From contig JAWQUS010000025.1 of NCBI GenBank assembly GCA_036365455.1, positions 20,000,001 through 20,064,000 of the forward strand: a stretch of 64,000 bases of DNA, written 5' to 3'. Position 1 is the stretch's first letter. Every line of letters starts with the position of its first letter. The position numbers were made by a program, and so were the translations under genes. Below are positions 47,886 to 59,429 of this stretch, piece by piece. Origin of the DNA: Macrosoma leucophasiata (Eukaryota > Arthropoda > Insecta > Lepidoptera > Hedylidae). The notes beneath the pieces were generated by a model. The model worked only from the letters and a program-made list of their open reading frames with translations, searched no databases and had not been told where the DNA came from.

Positions 47886-49075
47886 TTTGTTTAAACCTTC
47901 TACCGGTGCCGATCAATTTATCAATGCTTAGTACCAAATAAATTGCGTTAGTTAATAGTATAAGAACTAAACAACTGTTATTTGAATTCGACAAAAACTT
48001 GTATTATAGATACTCGTGATGATACAGAGACGAAAGAACACCCGGAAGGTATTGAACTAAACGTAAAAATACACACCAGAACAACGAATGAATAAAAAGG
48101 CTTAAACAAAGCGTTGCGTATTTTTTTTAACAAAGTTTCTGTCACGAGTTCAGGATACGCACTACAAAAAAAGAACAGAAAAAATAGCGTTATTTGTTGA
48201 TGTCGATAAATATACGTACATATAAAAATAAGAATTCTGAAAACAAAGACAAAAATAAAGATCATAAATAAAAAATAAATATTAATATTAAATTTTTATA
48301 CAACCGTTATGTACAAAGTAGTCGAAATAACGCAGCATCGCTTTTATTATTAATTCGTTTCTGCCTGTTGCTTGCGTTGGCTTCGTTTTGTAAGTTTCTT
48401 TCGGTTAGTAATAACCTACATCACTAGTCTCAAGCACATCTGCATCAGAGTCCCACATTATTAAAACTGTTCTAGTATTTTCGTATATCTCTTGCCTCAC
48501 TGAAAGCTTTATAAGTTGTCTAGAAAAATTAACCGTTTCTTCTTTAGATAACTCATAATATGTTCCTCTTTAATCGATTGTTATTTGACCTGATGAAAAA
48601 ATAAATACTTGCAATAGATTATTCTAGTAGGTACGAGCATATTTTTACGAGTTACATTGCATACTTTTAATAGTTTACGCGTAGGTATATAGATACGTAG
48701 TATTAATTTGGTTTCATATTCGTTATCAATTCATTGAATTCCATTTTGTCCATCAGCACTAAGAGCACTAGACGATTCCATTTACGTAGATGGATTCAAT
48801 GCAAAAAAATACTTTATTTCTACTACTGCGTCTTGAGCTAATGCAAAATGATAGGATTATATCAAAGGATTGATATTATTGCTACGTTTTTTAAAATATA
48901 AAAGCGAACGTTTACCTTTATCACTAAATATCGAAAATTACTTGATCTATAAAGAAGAAATTTGGCACATCAAGTATTTTATAGTAGTTTATAGGTAGTA
49001 GAGATTTTGCGGACATTGCGACAAACTGAATTAAGGATATCTAAGAGCTTTCGCAAGTTGGAATAAAAGTAGGCA
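47886..49075. other. No recognised feature
   Basis: AT-rich intergenic sequence. Confidence 0.35.
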
Positions 49076-49080
49076 CATAT

Positions 49081-49215
49081 TTTTTTTTGTGGTATTTAAT
49101 AGACCCCAGCAAGGAGTCCTTCCGCATGTAAGATATATAGGGTATAGTATCAGTGACTCTCCAGTCGGTAGCGGGGATTTGGTGAGGTCCACATGACAAG
49201 CTCCGGTGAGGGATG
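49081..49215 (-). repeat. Possible short retroposon starting with poly-T
   Basis: A run of T is followed by GC-richer sequence (gaccccagcaaggagtcc, ccagtcggtagcgggg), unlike its surroundings. No target duplication was found. Confidence 0.3.
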
Positions 49216-49547
49216 CCCCACTCATGGCAAATTATTTGACGGGCATTACATGTATTTCAAGTCAAAAACAATATCCCCGCTTGCGATTTTTTTTTTTTAT
49301 AAAAGGTACACCTCTTTAATACTGTCCTGTTTCAGATAAACAAGCGTAAAATTCCATTACAGCTTAGGCTTAAGATATTTCCTCAATGAGAATTGACCAC
49401 TTTTTATCATACTGTAGCAAGATTGTATATATGAGAGAATAAAAAATTAAAATAACATGTTGTTTGTTATGTAGGAAACCTAGCAAGACCAATATGACGT
49501 GTTGCTAAGAGTTTTTCTTTATTATAAAAACGCACAGTAAAGTAGAA

Positions 49548-49660
49548 GTACCATGTTGGGCCCGCGCCTTGTAATCAAAAGATAGAGAAAAATACCTAGA
49601 ATCATAGAAAAATACAAAAAATAATAATTGAATCGTTCTTTTGTCGAAAATATTTATTTT
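49548..49660 (+). repeat. Interspersed repeat R7, copy 1
   Basis: ccatgttgggcccgcgcctt and caaaagatagagaaaaatac recur inverted at 61030-61150. Confidence 0.55.
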
Positions 49661-50740
49661 GGGCAATTTTTGTATGACAACTATTTACCACGATATTGCG
49701 ACTACCTATGACATTCCTGTTTTTGAAAAAAAATATTGAAGGTGTAATGAACGTTTTGAATAGCTGAAAATGATTTAGTATTTTATGCTTCCTCTCTCAA
49801 TAAGTGTACAAGGTGCAGGCTCAAGCTCCATACATTTTGGAACGTCTCCTTTTTCTACGTATATTTTATTATCGACATACACCAAGTGAGTGAATAATAT
49901 CGATTAGAATAACTTCTCAATGAGTCTTTGATATTAATAGGCATCTCCTACCTACTTCAATAGTTACAATGTGATTGTCCGAAACTATCATGTAGTTTCC
50001 AACAAGAGAGACGATATTTATAATTAAAATTCTTATTCACAGTTAGTCACAGAATCACAGGAGCATTTGATAGCAATGAAGGTACTCGTATTAAAACATA
50101 TTACATAATCCATTTCATTCCAAAAAAACAAGATGTGTTTAGAATTTAAAATTATTTCTGCGAAACGCGTAGGAATACACAGTCACACAAAACTTAAACA
50201 AAAAATAATTTTGGCATTTAACTCTCTTAACTTTTTTGTTTAAAATCACCAATGTACGGACATATTCCAGGTAGGTACAGTTTTGTACCTACCTATATTT
50301 GTAGACATAGATTATTGATTGATATATAAATGTGGATATGTTTGATAAATTTATCACATATCGAATTAATGTTCACGTTTTTATACAAACAAATTAGATT
50401 CAGAATTCGATAGTAAAAAATTGTAATAATTGATTGACGTAGGTACCTATCTACTTAATTTTGAATAAGGATACAAAAAAGTAAACTGCTAAATTGATAG
50501 AACTACCAACTCACATGCATAATAATTTATAATGATTATAGAAAGTGAAAATGGATAGAAAAAAGTTAATAAACTGAAAGAAGATAGCGGCCTAAACAAT
50601 AGGTAAATAATTTCCGGCACAGAGGCATAACACCTTAGCAGAGAATATGTAATAATACTACGTATAGAATGGACACTTCGACGTCCCGCCCATTTGCCGC
50701 GCTTCACCCAATCTCTTCCCCTCTTATGGGCGACGGTTGG
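49661..50740. other. No recognised gene
   Basis: AT-rich intergenic sequence. A short R1 fragment (ttccggcacagaggcataac) is at 50612-50632. Confidence 0.35.
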
Positions 50741-50814
50741 TACTCTACAGCGAGGTTGCGAGCGGCCTAGTTTTGATTAATTTATAAACGAATATTTTAT
50801 TTATTAACATTAAG

Positions 50815-50871
50815 ATGGTGCTTTATTGTGCAGTGTATGGCTGTATGTCAACAAGTCGTGACAAAAAAATG
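50815..50871 (+). pseudogene. THAP zinc-finger start, broken
   Basis: The ATG at 50815 opens MVLYCAVYGCMSTSRDKKM, the usual beginning of a THAP domain (C-x4-C). The sequence then changes at 50872 into a repeat (gacagcggattctgtaccct) that also occurs inverted near 4930-5010, and the frame stops at 50928. Either a dead exon of a host THAP gene or the N-terminus of another P-like element. Confidence 0.5.
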
Positions 50872-51157
50872 GACAGCGGATTCTGTACCCTCCGAATCAA
50901 ATCTGGCCGTGTGTAGATGAGTCCGGCGGAAATAATAATTATTAATCACTGTAGTTTTTACGTTTAGCACACTAGATATCAAAAGCGATTTTTACGAATC
51001 TTATTTGAATAAAGCGAATTTTTTTATTTATATTTGAATACATCTGAGAGCCAAACCGTTTTTTATGTGTTACTACAAAAACTTAAACATAAATGATTAA
51101 TTATGTTCGTGATGCAGTGGTTAGATTTAAGTTTTTATAATTCATCCTTTTTACTGG

Positions 51158-51410
51158 TGGAAGAGCTCCAGTGACGGAGCTCGCGGGCGTAGGCACTACC
51201 GCATTACTTAATATACTAAATGATAGTGTTCAGCACTATCGTGTTCCGGTCAGTTGGTAATGTACGGCCCTGTAATTTCCGACACAGAGGCATTACACCT
51301 TAGGCCTCAGAAGTAGTAACAAAGACCAGAGGTCAAAATGCAGATCTATGCGTTACCCCCTGAGACCTTAGTTGTTATGTCTCTGTGATAAGTAGTTATT
51401 ACTGAGTTAC
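51158..51410. repeat. Interspersed repeat R1, inverted pair of fragments
   Basis: 51158-51316 is the 3' half on the minus strand. It is followed directly by 51317-51400, the middle of the element on the plus strand (aaagaccagaggtcaaaatg). Confidence 0.6.
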
Positions 51411-51692
51411 TGAGTTTGTTGGGTAGCGGAGTTCTTCTCAGTAGTGACTTGGAACTCTGCTAAGTGAATGACTTTGATCTTGACAAATAAGTTTTCTTTT
51501 TCTTCATTTATCATCATTGAAGGAATTGAAAAAAATTGTGCTAATGATTTATTAACTAAGTACTTTATATTCTAATTTTAATTTACTATTATGTTTTTGC
51601 TTTATACTATATGTAATGGTTATTCACTCTAGGTAATTTATGATTACGTGACGTTTTGAAAGTATTCGAAATAAAAATATTTTCTTTCTTTC

Positions 51693-52260
51693 TTACAGGG
51701 CTATACATTACCATCTAACCGGTACACGTTTTTTTTTTTTTTTTTTTTAGGTCGGGCTTTGTGTAGGCGGCCTGTCTCGAGACGGCACTAGTCTACTTCA
51801 CCGGGCAATCGGCGAGCGCAGAAGGCGCTCCAGCCTAGCAAAAAAGTTAGCGCAACTGCCTAAGGGTGACCCATGCGGGTCCGTGCCTCGGCTTAGGGCG
51901 TTGCGGAGGGACATATGAGACATATGCGATTATGGGCGGTGCAACTTTCGCTCTACTCCATTCGGTTGGTGATAACCGGAATGTCATCGGCCTCGCGGGA
52001 CCGGAGATAGGGTCGGGATCAGGGGCGGGCGCGGCGCGAAACGCGTCGGCGCGTTGTATTGTTAGCGGTTTGTGCAGTGTGATTCTGTAAATGATTGTTC
52101 ATAGCGGCGATGGCCAACGTGGTCTCATCGTCCGGATCTTTTAAGACGTGCCACCGGTACACGATGGTGCTCCGGCCTACCATTTAGCGGCAGATAGATT
52201 AGGTAATGCGTTGTGTGTACACACTCGAGCATTTACACTGGAACTCTACCACCAGTATGT
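51693..52260 (+). repeat. Interspersed repeat R1 split by a retroposon
   Basis: 51693-51728 (acattaccatctaaccggta) continues at 52153-52255 (accggtacacgatggtgctc ... aactctaccaccag). The gap is exactly the insertion at 51729-52152. Confidence 0.8.
51729..52152 (-). mobile_element. Poly-A retroposon 3' end with 11-bp target duplication
   Basis: Flanked by accggtacacg on both sides (51718-51728 and 52153-52163). The plus strand starts with T20, so the element is on the minus strand with a 3' poly-A tail. Its GC content far exceeds the surroundings. On the minus strand a frame reads HVLKDPDDETTLAIAAMNNH and runs to a stop 41 codons in, which could be the end of a LINE polyprotein. 5'-truncated; the LINE family was not identified. 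Confidence 0.8.
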
Positions 52261-52321
52261 TCTCGTATGAATAATCCTGTATGATTAACATTTTACTTTA
52301 CTGTCAGAAGGCAGTATATTT

Positions 52322-52810
52322 CAAAGTATTAAAAAAAACCGGCAAAGTACGTGTCGGGCCACGTGTAGTGCAGTGTTCAGTAGTTTTTAGGTTAACATGA
52401 TGTAATAAAAAAATAAATAAATATGTATAGAGTTGTTCGAAATTTTCGAGTAAAAATGCATTTGGTCGACTATTACCTACCTACTCCCAAACTTGTAAAG
52501 CCAACTTAAGTGTGATAGTTTTCCTTTTAATTTCATTATTTATAGCTACTATTGCCGTAACGTTTGAATTTCTAACAACAACCGTTTAGTTGGTTGGGAG
52601 ACACTTGACTCTAACGAAAATTGGCACTTTAAAGCTTATTAAGTCACGAACAGTTAACTTAATCGAAAAATGGTGTTTGCACTGCCCTAACATTTTTGAA
52701 AGATCTATCCAGCAATATCTTATAACTACACGGAAAACGGAAAAAAAAATTCGCGTTACATCAACATACATTATATAAGGTTTCCATGTTTACTACGGAA
52801 CCCTAAAAAA
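52322..52810 (+). repeat. Interspersed repeat R8 ('accggcaaagtacgtgtcgg')
   Basis: Starts aaaaaccggcaaagtacgtg and ends tactacggaaccctaaaaa. The ending is shared with R6 elements (54300-54330, 56640-56700). Confidence 0.5.
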
Positions 52811-53660
52811 GGTATTTTGTGTCTTGCAAGGTAGTGTCGGTTTTATTTTTATATCACTGACTGATCTCAAGTTGAGATGCGGTTTTACGTTTCTATAATG
52901 AAATGATATCCTCCTAAATCTAAATTAATACAAACCGAAAGTCATGTGAGGTTAGTTAAACAAGAAAACCCCGCGGTCTGAATGACAATTTATTTGATAC
53001 GGAATGGCGAAAATTAATCGATTAGGAAGTGAATCTAGTTTTATTTAATCTGATGAAGTTCCGCAGTAGTCACGTCCGTGTTGTCTAAAGACGTGACGTG
53101 ACGTGGCGTGAAGTGACGTGGCGTATAGAACGCATGTCTGTGTACTGGACTAACAAAAGTTCAAAACGTTAAATGAGAACATCCCATCGACATTAAATAC
53201 GACAGAAATTTTAGTTTTACTAAATAATTTCCGTTCATGCATTTAATGCGGATGTAATAAATAAACAGCACAGACTTTCCTTAACCAGCGACTTGATTTG
53301 ATTTTTATCAAAATAATTTATGTAGGTATATAAACTTCAAAATCAATAACAAAAATATGGTTATAAATGCACACTAGCAAAACATCTATTCAGTGGGTAA
53401 CTACAACTAAATAATTTTTAGTTTATATTCATTTTATAATAAGCAACACACACGCAAGTATATTTTATCAAGCTCGTTGGAATATATTTAGAACGACAAA
53501 ATTATGAATCTAAAATTTATAAGAAAGATAAAATATTTAAATCTAATAATAAGGCATGTAAGTTCAAATGGGAATATGACGACGAATTGATTAAACTTTA
53601 TTGTTATTTTACGAAATGCCTATCTCTTATATTTCTATGTACCGGTCTGGATAAGTTATT
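52811..53660. other. No recognised gene
   Basis: AT-rich sequence with a gacgtgacgtgacgtggcgt-like short tandem at 53090-53125. Confidence 0.35.
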
Positions 53661-53679
53661 TCCATGGCTACCTAATTTT

Positions 53680-54350
53680 TAGAGTTCCGTACCTTAAAAG
53701 GAAAAAAGTAACCCTTATAGGATCACTCGTGCGTCTGTCTGTCTGTCTGTCTATCTGTCTGTCTGTCTGTCTGTCTGACCGTCTGTCACAGCCAATTTGC
53801 TCCGAAACTACTCGACCGATTGAGTTGAAATTTGATGAATATATGTAAATTGGTGACCCAAAGATGAACACGTCAAGTAAAATAATAAATTTTAAACAGG
53901 GCGGGCCACCTTCGGGGTGGGGGGTAAATCAGAAAATAAAAAAAAATAATCGTAAACTGTGTCGTGTGACATATCAAATGAAAGAGGTTGTTGTCAGCAT
54001 CTCAAATATATTTTTTTTATAATTTTTGCATAAACGAATTTGAAGTTATTTAAGAAAAACGACGAAAATTGACCATACCCCCCCCTATCTCCGAAACTAC
54101 TTAACTTAAAATTTTGAAAAAAATGTGGATAATAGTTCTTTGCCTATAGATTACTGGAAAACCTATAAGAAGTTTGAGTACTCAAACTAAATCGAAAATT
54201 CTTAATAATATAACCCCCCCTGCCGGTACCACCGTATCCGCTATGTCCCTGCATTTTAAATCTGTAATATTTTCGAAAATATTTATTTACATTCCCCTCA
54301 CTAAGGAACCCTCACCACGCGAGTCGAACTCGCACTTGTCCAGTTTTGAA
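53680..54350 (+). repeat. Interspersed repeat R6, long copy with TCTG microsatellite
   Basis: Starts agagttccgtaccttaaaag, has a (tctg)n tract at 53732-53778, then gaccgattgagttgaaattt. It ends ggaaccctcaccacgcgagt. It lies just upstream of the gene D promoter. Confidence 0.6.
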
Positions 54351-54581
54351 CAGCGTACATATTAAGAAGTGACGTATTATTAATAAAATGGTTCTGTATC
54401 AGGCATTTAAGAGCAATCTTAATTACATGTGAACTGAGTAGATGTATCACAGGCAACGACCGATATAACATTATCCATCAATTCCTTCAACCTTCAAAGC
54501 TGGGTACAATTCGTACGCGTGTGTACCCACATGTGATCATTACCTTGATCTTCGTCATAATATCGGTAGTTAAGGATCAAC

Positions 54582-54613
54582 TATATAACGATTTGATCCG
54601 CCTAAGTTATCAG
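54582..54613 (+). promoter_or_regulatory. Core promoter of gene D (TATA + initiator)
   Basis: TATATAA at 54582-54588 starts 30 bases before the A of TATCAGA (+1 about 54612), a near match to the arthropod initiator TCAGT. The predicted 5' UTR is about 65 nt. The initiator overlaps a GATA-type TTATCAG. Confidence 0.5.
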
Positions 54614-54676
54614 AATAGTGGCGCGCGAGCCATTGTCAGGGTAGTTAGTGCTTTGGTGGCCGGGGTGATAACTAAG

Positions 54677-54743
54677 ATGACTTCTCGTATCATTTTCGTG
54701 GTTCTCTTAAGCATTGTGAACGGGGGACAACTAGTTCAAATAC
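54677..54743 (+). CDS. Gene D exon 1: signal peptide of a takeout/JHBP-like gene
   Basis: The ATG at 54677 opens MTSRIIFVVLLSIVNGGQLV plus QI, a signal peptide. It ends one base into a codon at C|GTAAGT, which joins in phase to the exon at 62732. A longer open frame exists upstream (from 54521), but the promoter elements at 54582-54613 lie inside it. The downstream Met also starts a proper signal peptide, so I chose it. Confidence 0.82.
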
Positions 54744-55109
54744 GTAAGTATTTAATTATATATAAATTCATACCTTAAATCGATGATATCTTTGAAATTT
54801 AATAGAGGCATAGCTTTTTTAATAACGTCATTGAATTACATCGTAGGTTTAATTATAATAATACAGTCGTCCTCGTCATATTGTGTAGCGTTAATAACTT
54901 AGGATCTCTTTGTTGTCTTGGCCATGTTTTACATTCCATTTTATGTCTCAATCGTTAAACGTTACAATTTTAAAAAACTGCTGTTAATGAGACGACTGTA
55001 CATCCCTCATAGGGATATGTGCATGAAATTATAGTCAATGAGTCATTGCCCTGTAAAGGACGCACCGATGCTCAGGTTTCCTTAGGTCCTTTTTTTTACT
55101 TTTAAAACT

Positions 55110-56012
55110 TTCCCCACAACAGTGCTGCGCGTTGCGCAACGTTAGGGTAGAAGTTTCTATGCCATAATAGCGCGCGCACGCGCTTGGCAGGCGGATTGAC
55201 GATCGTAGTGGCGGTAGTTTTATCGCGAGATGCTATTACAATCATATCAGCCATAGGAGGTCCACTGCTGACCTTAGGCCTCCCCCAATGACGTCCATGT
55301 CGACCGATCGGAAGCGATGTGCATCCAGCAGGTACCAGCAGCCTTGACTCGCCCGTCGTCGGTCCATCTTGCAGGTCCGTTCCACGCTGCGCTTGCCGAT
55401 ACGTGGTCTCCACTCGAGAACCTTTCTACCCCAGCGGCTATCGGTTCTCCGAGCTATGTGCCCTGCCCATTGCCTCTTCAGCTTGCAGATTTGCTTAGCT
55501 ATGTCAGTGACTTTCGTTCGCCTACGGATTTCTTCATTTCTGATTCGATCCAGTAGGGAAACGCCAAACATAGCCCTTTCCATTGATCGCTGAGTGACTT
55601 GGAGCTTTCGTACGAGACCCATAGTGAGAGACTACGCCTCGGCACCGTAGGTCATCACCGGCAAAACGCACTGGCTAAAGACTTTCGTCTTCAAGGACTG
55701 CGGGATGTTTGACGAGAAAACGCTACTTAACTTCCTAGATGTTGCCCAGCAGAGTTGTTTTCGGCGAATGACCTCTTTCTTGAAGTTTGACCTGCTTACT
55801 TGTGTGGTTTGTCCTAAATAGACATATTTGTCGACAACTTCGAGGATCGAGTTCCCAACGGACACTGGAGCGGGCGATACAAGGTTATTGAACATGACCT
55901 TGGTCTTATCCATGTTCATTTTAAGGCCTACTCTTTGGCATACTCGATTGAGGTCTTCGAATATTGTGCTGAGATCTTCGAGCATTGTGGCTATTATATG
56001 GGACTCAAAAAA
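55110..56012 (-). mobile_element. RTE-like retroposon, 3' half
   Basis: Two minus-strand frames, 55985-55632 (MNMDKTKVMFNN, VDKYVYLGQTTQVS, VLPVMTYGAEA) and 55622-55242 (QRSMERAMFGVSLLDRIRNE, QWAGHIARRTDSRWGRKVLE). They are the thumb and C-terminal region of an RTE-type reverse transcriptase, adjacent but broken by a stop and frameshift. The catalytic FADD is absent. Inactive. Confidence 0.78.
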
Positions 56013-56639
56013 GAAGTAGTGATTGATGGGTGTGTGTATTTACGAAAATAACCAAAAAGGACCATTCTCCCTCCTTACTTCCGAAACGACTGTGTAGTCT
56101 AAAATGTAATCCATAGTCCTATTAGTACTTTACCAAGAAAACGTATAGGAAGATTTTGATAAAAAGGAATAATAAAGAAGAATAAAATTGATTGTACAGA
56201 ACCCTGTGAACGCAATAAGACTAACTGAGACTATCATTTCATAAGTGTGTGCGAAAACACTAATGTTGTTTCCAATAGTTTACCAGGCCGCGGGGATACT
56301 ATATTTTAGCAGAATATGTGACCAGGTTATGTAAATTATAAATACATATATTGCTATTATCTGCGGTTAGGAAATAATTAAACACGTGTTGTTATACACA
56401 GTTTTTTTTGTCGTAATCATTAATCATGTATGATGTGTTGACTAAGCTTAATGCTTTATTAATGAACTAGCTTTTGATCGTGCTAGCTGGCATAACGCCC
56501 GTTCCTGTGGGAATTGTGGGATTTTTTTTCTTAGTTGTGTCTTCACTCTGTACCCACTGATTGTACAGTATGCCAAAACATATTTCAAGGATTAAGGAAA
56601 AAATAAAGTTAATTTGATTAAAACAATGATGGATCGAAG

Positions 56640-56900
56640 ATCGAGTTAGGGTTCCGTATCTCAAAAGGACGGAACCCTCATAAGAGTGTTCTTATGAGGG
56701 TCAGTTTTTGTCAGTCTGTCCGTCCGTCCGTTTTTTTCACAGTCAATATGCTCTGAAACTCGAGAATTGTGTTGAAATTGGATACAAAAGCACATCAGTA
56801 AACAAACACGCACGTGTAAAATACTGAATGAAATGCTGGGTATAGTATGTATGGAAGGGATCCACTTTTGGAGGTTTAATTAGAAAATTATTAAAAAGTA
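56640..56900 (+). repeat. Interspersed repeat R6 fragment
   Basis: ttagggttccgtatctcaaa is followed by the hairpin ccctcataaga...ttcttatgaggg, then gtcagtctgtccgtccgtcc. Confidence 0.55.
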
Positions 56901-57212
56901 TTGCAAATTACATTATGTGATGATTTGATTGATCACAAATACATTTTTGTATAATATAATATCTAACAGTTTTGAAGTGATTTCATAAAATATCAGAAAA
57001 ACTCTAATATTTCCATTTACATGTGATTTTGGTATGTGTGGCCAAATTTTGACATGTGATATTAAGTTCGAATAAATTATTAATCGGGTAAATGCGGATT
57101 AGAATATTCAATTCAATTCAATTCTAATCATTTATTGCTTGCCACAAGAATATTACAAGTTATCAAACTATAACTTAAATAATACCTATTGCCTATGACA
57201 CCCCACAGGGGA

Positions 57213-57226
57213 GGGGGGGGGGGGGG
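57213..57226 (+). repeat. G14 homopolymer
   Basis: Fourteen G follow cacaggggag, so the whole G-rich run is about 20 bases. Its length is likely unreliable in sequencing. Confidence 0.85.
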
Positions 57227-57304
57227 CATCGCAAATTCGGAGGGTGACGATTATATTTAATAACAATAACATAATTTACTAATACATTACATTTTACATT
57301 AATT

Positions 57305-57640
57305 AATTAATTCTATAACTGCCTTGGTAGCCTAGTGGTAGCAGGCCACTACTACTACGCTGAGGTCCTGGGTTCGATTCCCGGGTAGGGGGTTATCAGA
57401 GATAATGGTGTAAAGTCCTTTATCTCTGGTTCTATTGGGATTTTTCACTTTTCTGGATATTTCCCAGTACCTCGAAGTTTGGTAATGTGCCCGGAGATGT
57501 CAACAGGCTCGCCACCTGTTACATGGGCCAAAACGTAACCGGCGAATCGTGGGTGTTTGCATGTATGCTTGAATGCATGCATTCACCTCTGCCTACCCCT
57601 TCGGGGATTACAGGCGTGAAGTTACGTAATTAATTCTATA
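57305..57640 (+). mobile_element. Complete tRNA-type SINE, 310 bp, 13-bp TSD
   Basis: The direct repeats aattaattctata (57305-57317 and 57628-57640) flank the element 57318-57627. Pol III A box tagcctagtgg (57328-57338) and B box ggttcgattcc (57371-57381) are intact. The 3' end is caggcgtgaagttacgt with no poly-A, so it probably depends on a LINE recognising that end. Confidence 0.9.
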
Positions 57641-57833
57641 TAATACGAGTATGTTGTCTTCCTATTTAAAATTTAAAAATTCGTTGGTACTATAGTAGCA
57701 TTTATCTAATAGAAAATTTTTCAGTTGTCTAATAAATGTGCCCGGTTTTTCTATATTTTTTATATGATTTACATAAAACATTATATAAAATTTTACATTA
57801 AGTACAATAATTGTACTTACGTTTTTATTCATA

Positions 57834-58028
57834 ACTAGCTGTGCCCGCGACTTCATCCGCGTGAGAATTTATGATTGTTCAGTATGTACCCGGACGAAGT
57901 CGTGGGCGCAGCTAGTATAAAAGTATGTAACTCCTTATTATACTAGCTATCTGCCAGTGAAAGTCCCGTCAATATCGGTCCAGCCGTTCCCGAGATTAGC
58001 GGGAACAAACAGACAGACAGACAAAAAT
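57834..58028 (+). repeat. Hairpin repeat R4, copy 2
   Basis: Same arms and tail as 24221-24422 (ctagctgtgcccgcgacttc, then cggtccagccgttcccgaga). Confidence 0.7.
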
Positions 58029-58029
58029 T

Positions 58030-59180
58030 GCAAAAAATGTTGTTTTGGTATATGTATACCTATGCATTTTGTAAAAAGCGGTTATTTTCATATTAAAAAC
58101 AGACACTTCAATTTTATTTATTTGTATATTAGATATAAAATCTCTCTTTTATAGAGAACCTTCTGAAATATCTCCTTTCTATGACTGTGTTGTCATATGC
58201 GTGTCCGTCACTCAGTAACGGAAGTTACATTAATTGACGGATAGCATTCTAACTGCTGACATTTTAATATTTTCATTGATAACGTTATATTCATTTTGTT
58301 TTTGTTCACCATTATGTTGCAAGAACTTTGCACAAAAACGTCCTAATTATTGTGTGAAATTATTTTTAAATGGATTCACACAAGTTTTTTTTGTCGCGTT
58401 TTTGCAAGAACGTACAGTTTATAAGCATTTGTATACCTATATTTTTTTCCCGTACGTTGTTTAACAATAGGATCCAAAAAACAATAATAGGATATGTCGA
58501 ACATATTGATATATACATCACTATGTTCTTACTACGACCATAATTGATATCAGTTATGATCCTCGCCAACTGAATACGGGTATATCATCTTCGCAAGGGA
58601 TATATAACTAATCGATTTATAAGATGGTATAACGTCAAAATACGACGAAGCGACCTATGCACTTCGCTTGGCTCGTCTTGGCGAGGACACTACCGTGTTT
58701 CAATCTAATATATTTTGGGATTGTTGCTTTGGAGAATCGTATCATGAATAGAGCTTGCGTTCAAGAGTTGCAGAACTTTTTTACTGTTCTGAGGTTGCAG
58801 AGCATCTGGTTTCAACGATTTACGTATATAGATACAAATGTATACCGCCTTTGATTCTATACAAGTCATGTGTAGGTATGTTTATATGCGAACGTACAAT
58901 ATTTATTGCTTGAACAAAATGTAGATTGCAATGTCGACGAGTCTATAATTTCTACAATGAAATGTATGCGAATTTAATACAATTAACATGTTCAGCCCCT
59001 CTATGGTTTTGTTCTGTTACAGTGATTGCATACAATTTGCTATTTCTCATTCATTATCGTTCTCAAACTATCAATTTGCATGATTTTATGGCTCGTGTAA
59101 TTATATTGTAAATAAACGTGGTTCGTAAATTATTATTTTTGAACTTACTCAATATTTATATTTTTTTTAATGGCTATTTT
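58030..59180. other. No recognised gene in gene D intron 1
   Basis: AT-rich sequence. Several frames of 60-75 codons have no recognisable domain. Confidence 0.35.
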
Positions 59181-59188
59181 TTGGCTTT

Positions 59189-59247
59189 AACAAAAAATAT
59201 GGCAAAACGGAAGTCGCGGAACCTCCGTTTTGCCATATTTTTTTGTT
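59189..59247. repeat. Strong hairpin
   Basis: The arms 59189-59211 and 59224-59247 pair over 23 bases with one bulged T. The loop is agtcgcggaacc. Confidence 0.85.
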
Positions 59248-59363
59248 ATTTTTTTGGGATGGAATTTGCTAAAAAGCTCTTCTCTCTAGAACAACTTACA
59301 TTTACAGTAGTAATATTGTAGCCTAATAAGCGATTGTGATTTTTTTTTCCGAGATTTCAATGT

Positions 59364-59410
59364 GTTGCCGCTCGAGTTCCGTCACTGGGGCCTATGCCAC
59401 CAGTGAAGCC
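59364..59410 (+). repeat. R1 3'-end fragment
   Basis: cgctcgagttccgtcactgg then gcctatgccaccagtga. Confidence 0.45.
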
Positions 59411-59429
59411 ATAACTAGGTATATGATAT

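Noticed and set aside
51866..52090. 74-codon plus-strand ORF in GC-rich DNA
   Set aside because: It lies within the retroposon insertion, antisense to that element.
54521..54778. 85-codon ORF starting MYPHV as the gene D start
   Set aside because: The frame covers the TATA and initiator of gene D, and the downstream Met at 54677 gives a standard signal peptide. The ORF end past 54743 is intron.
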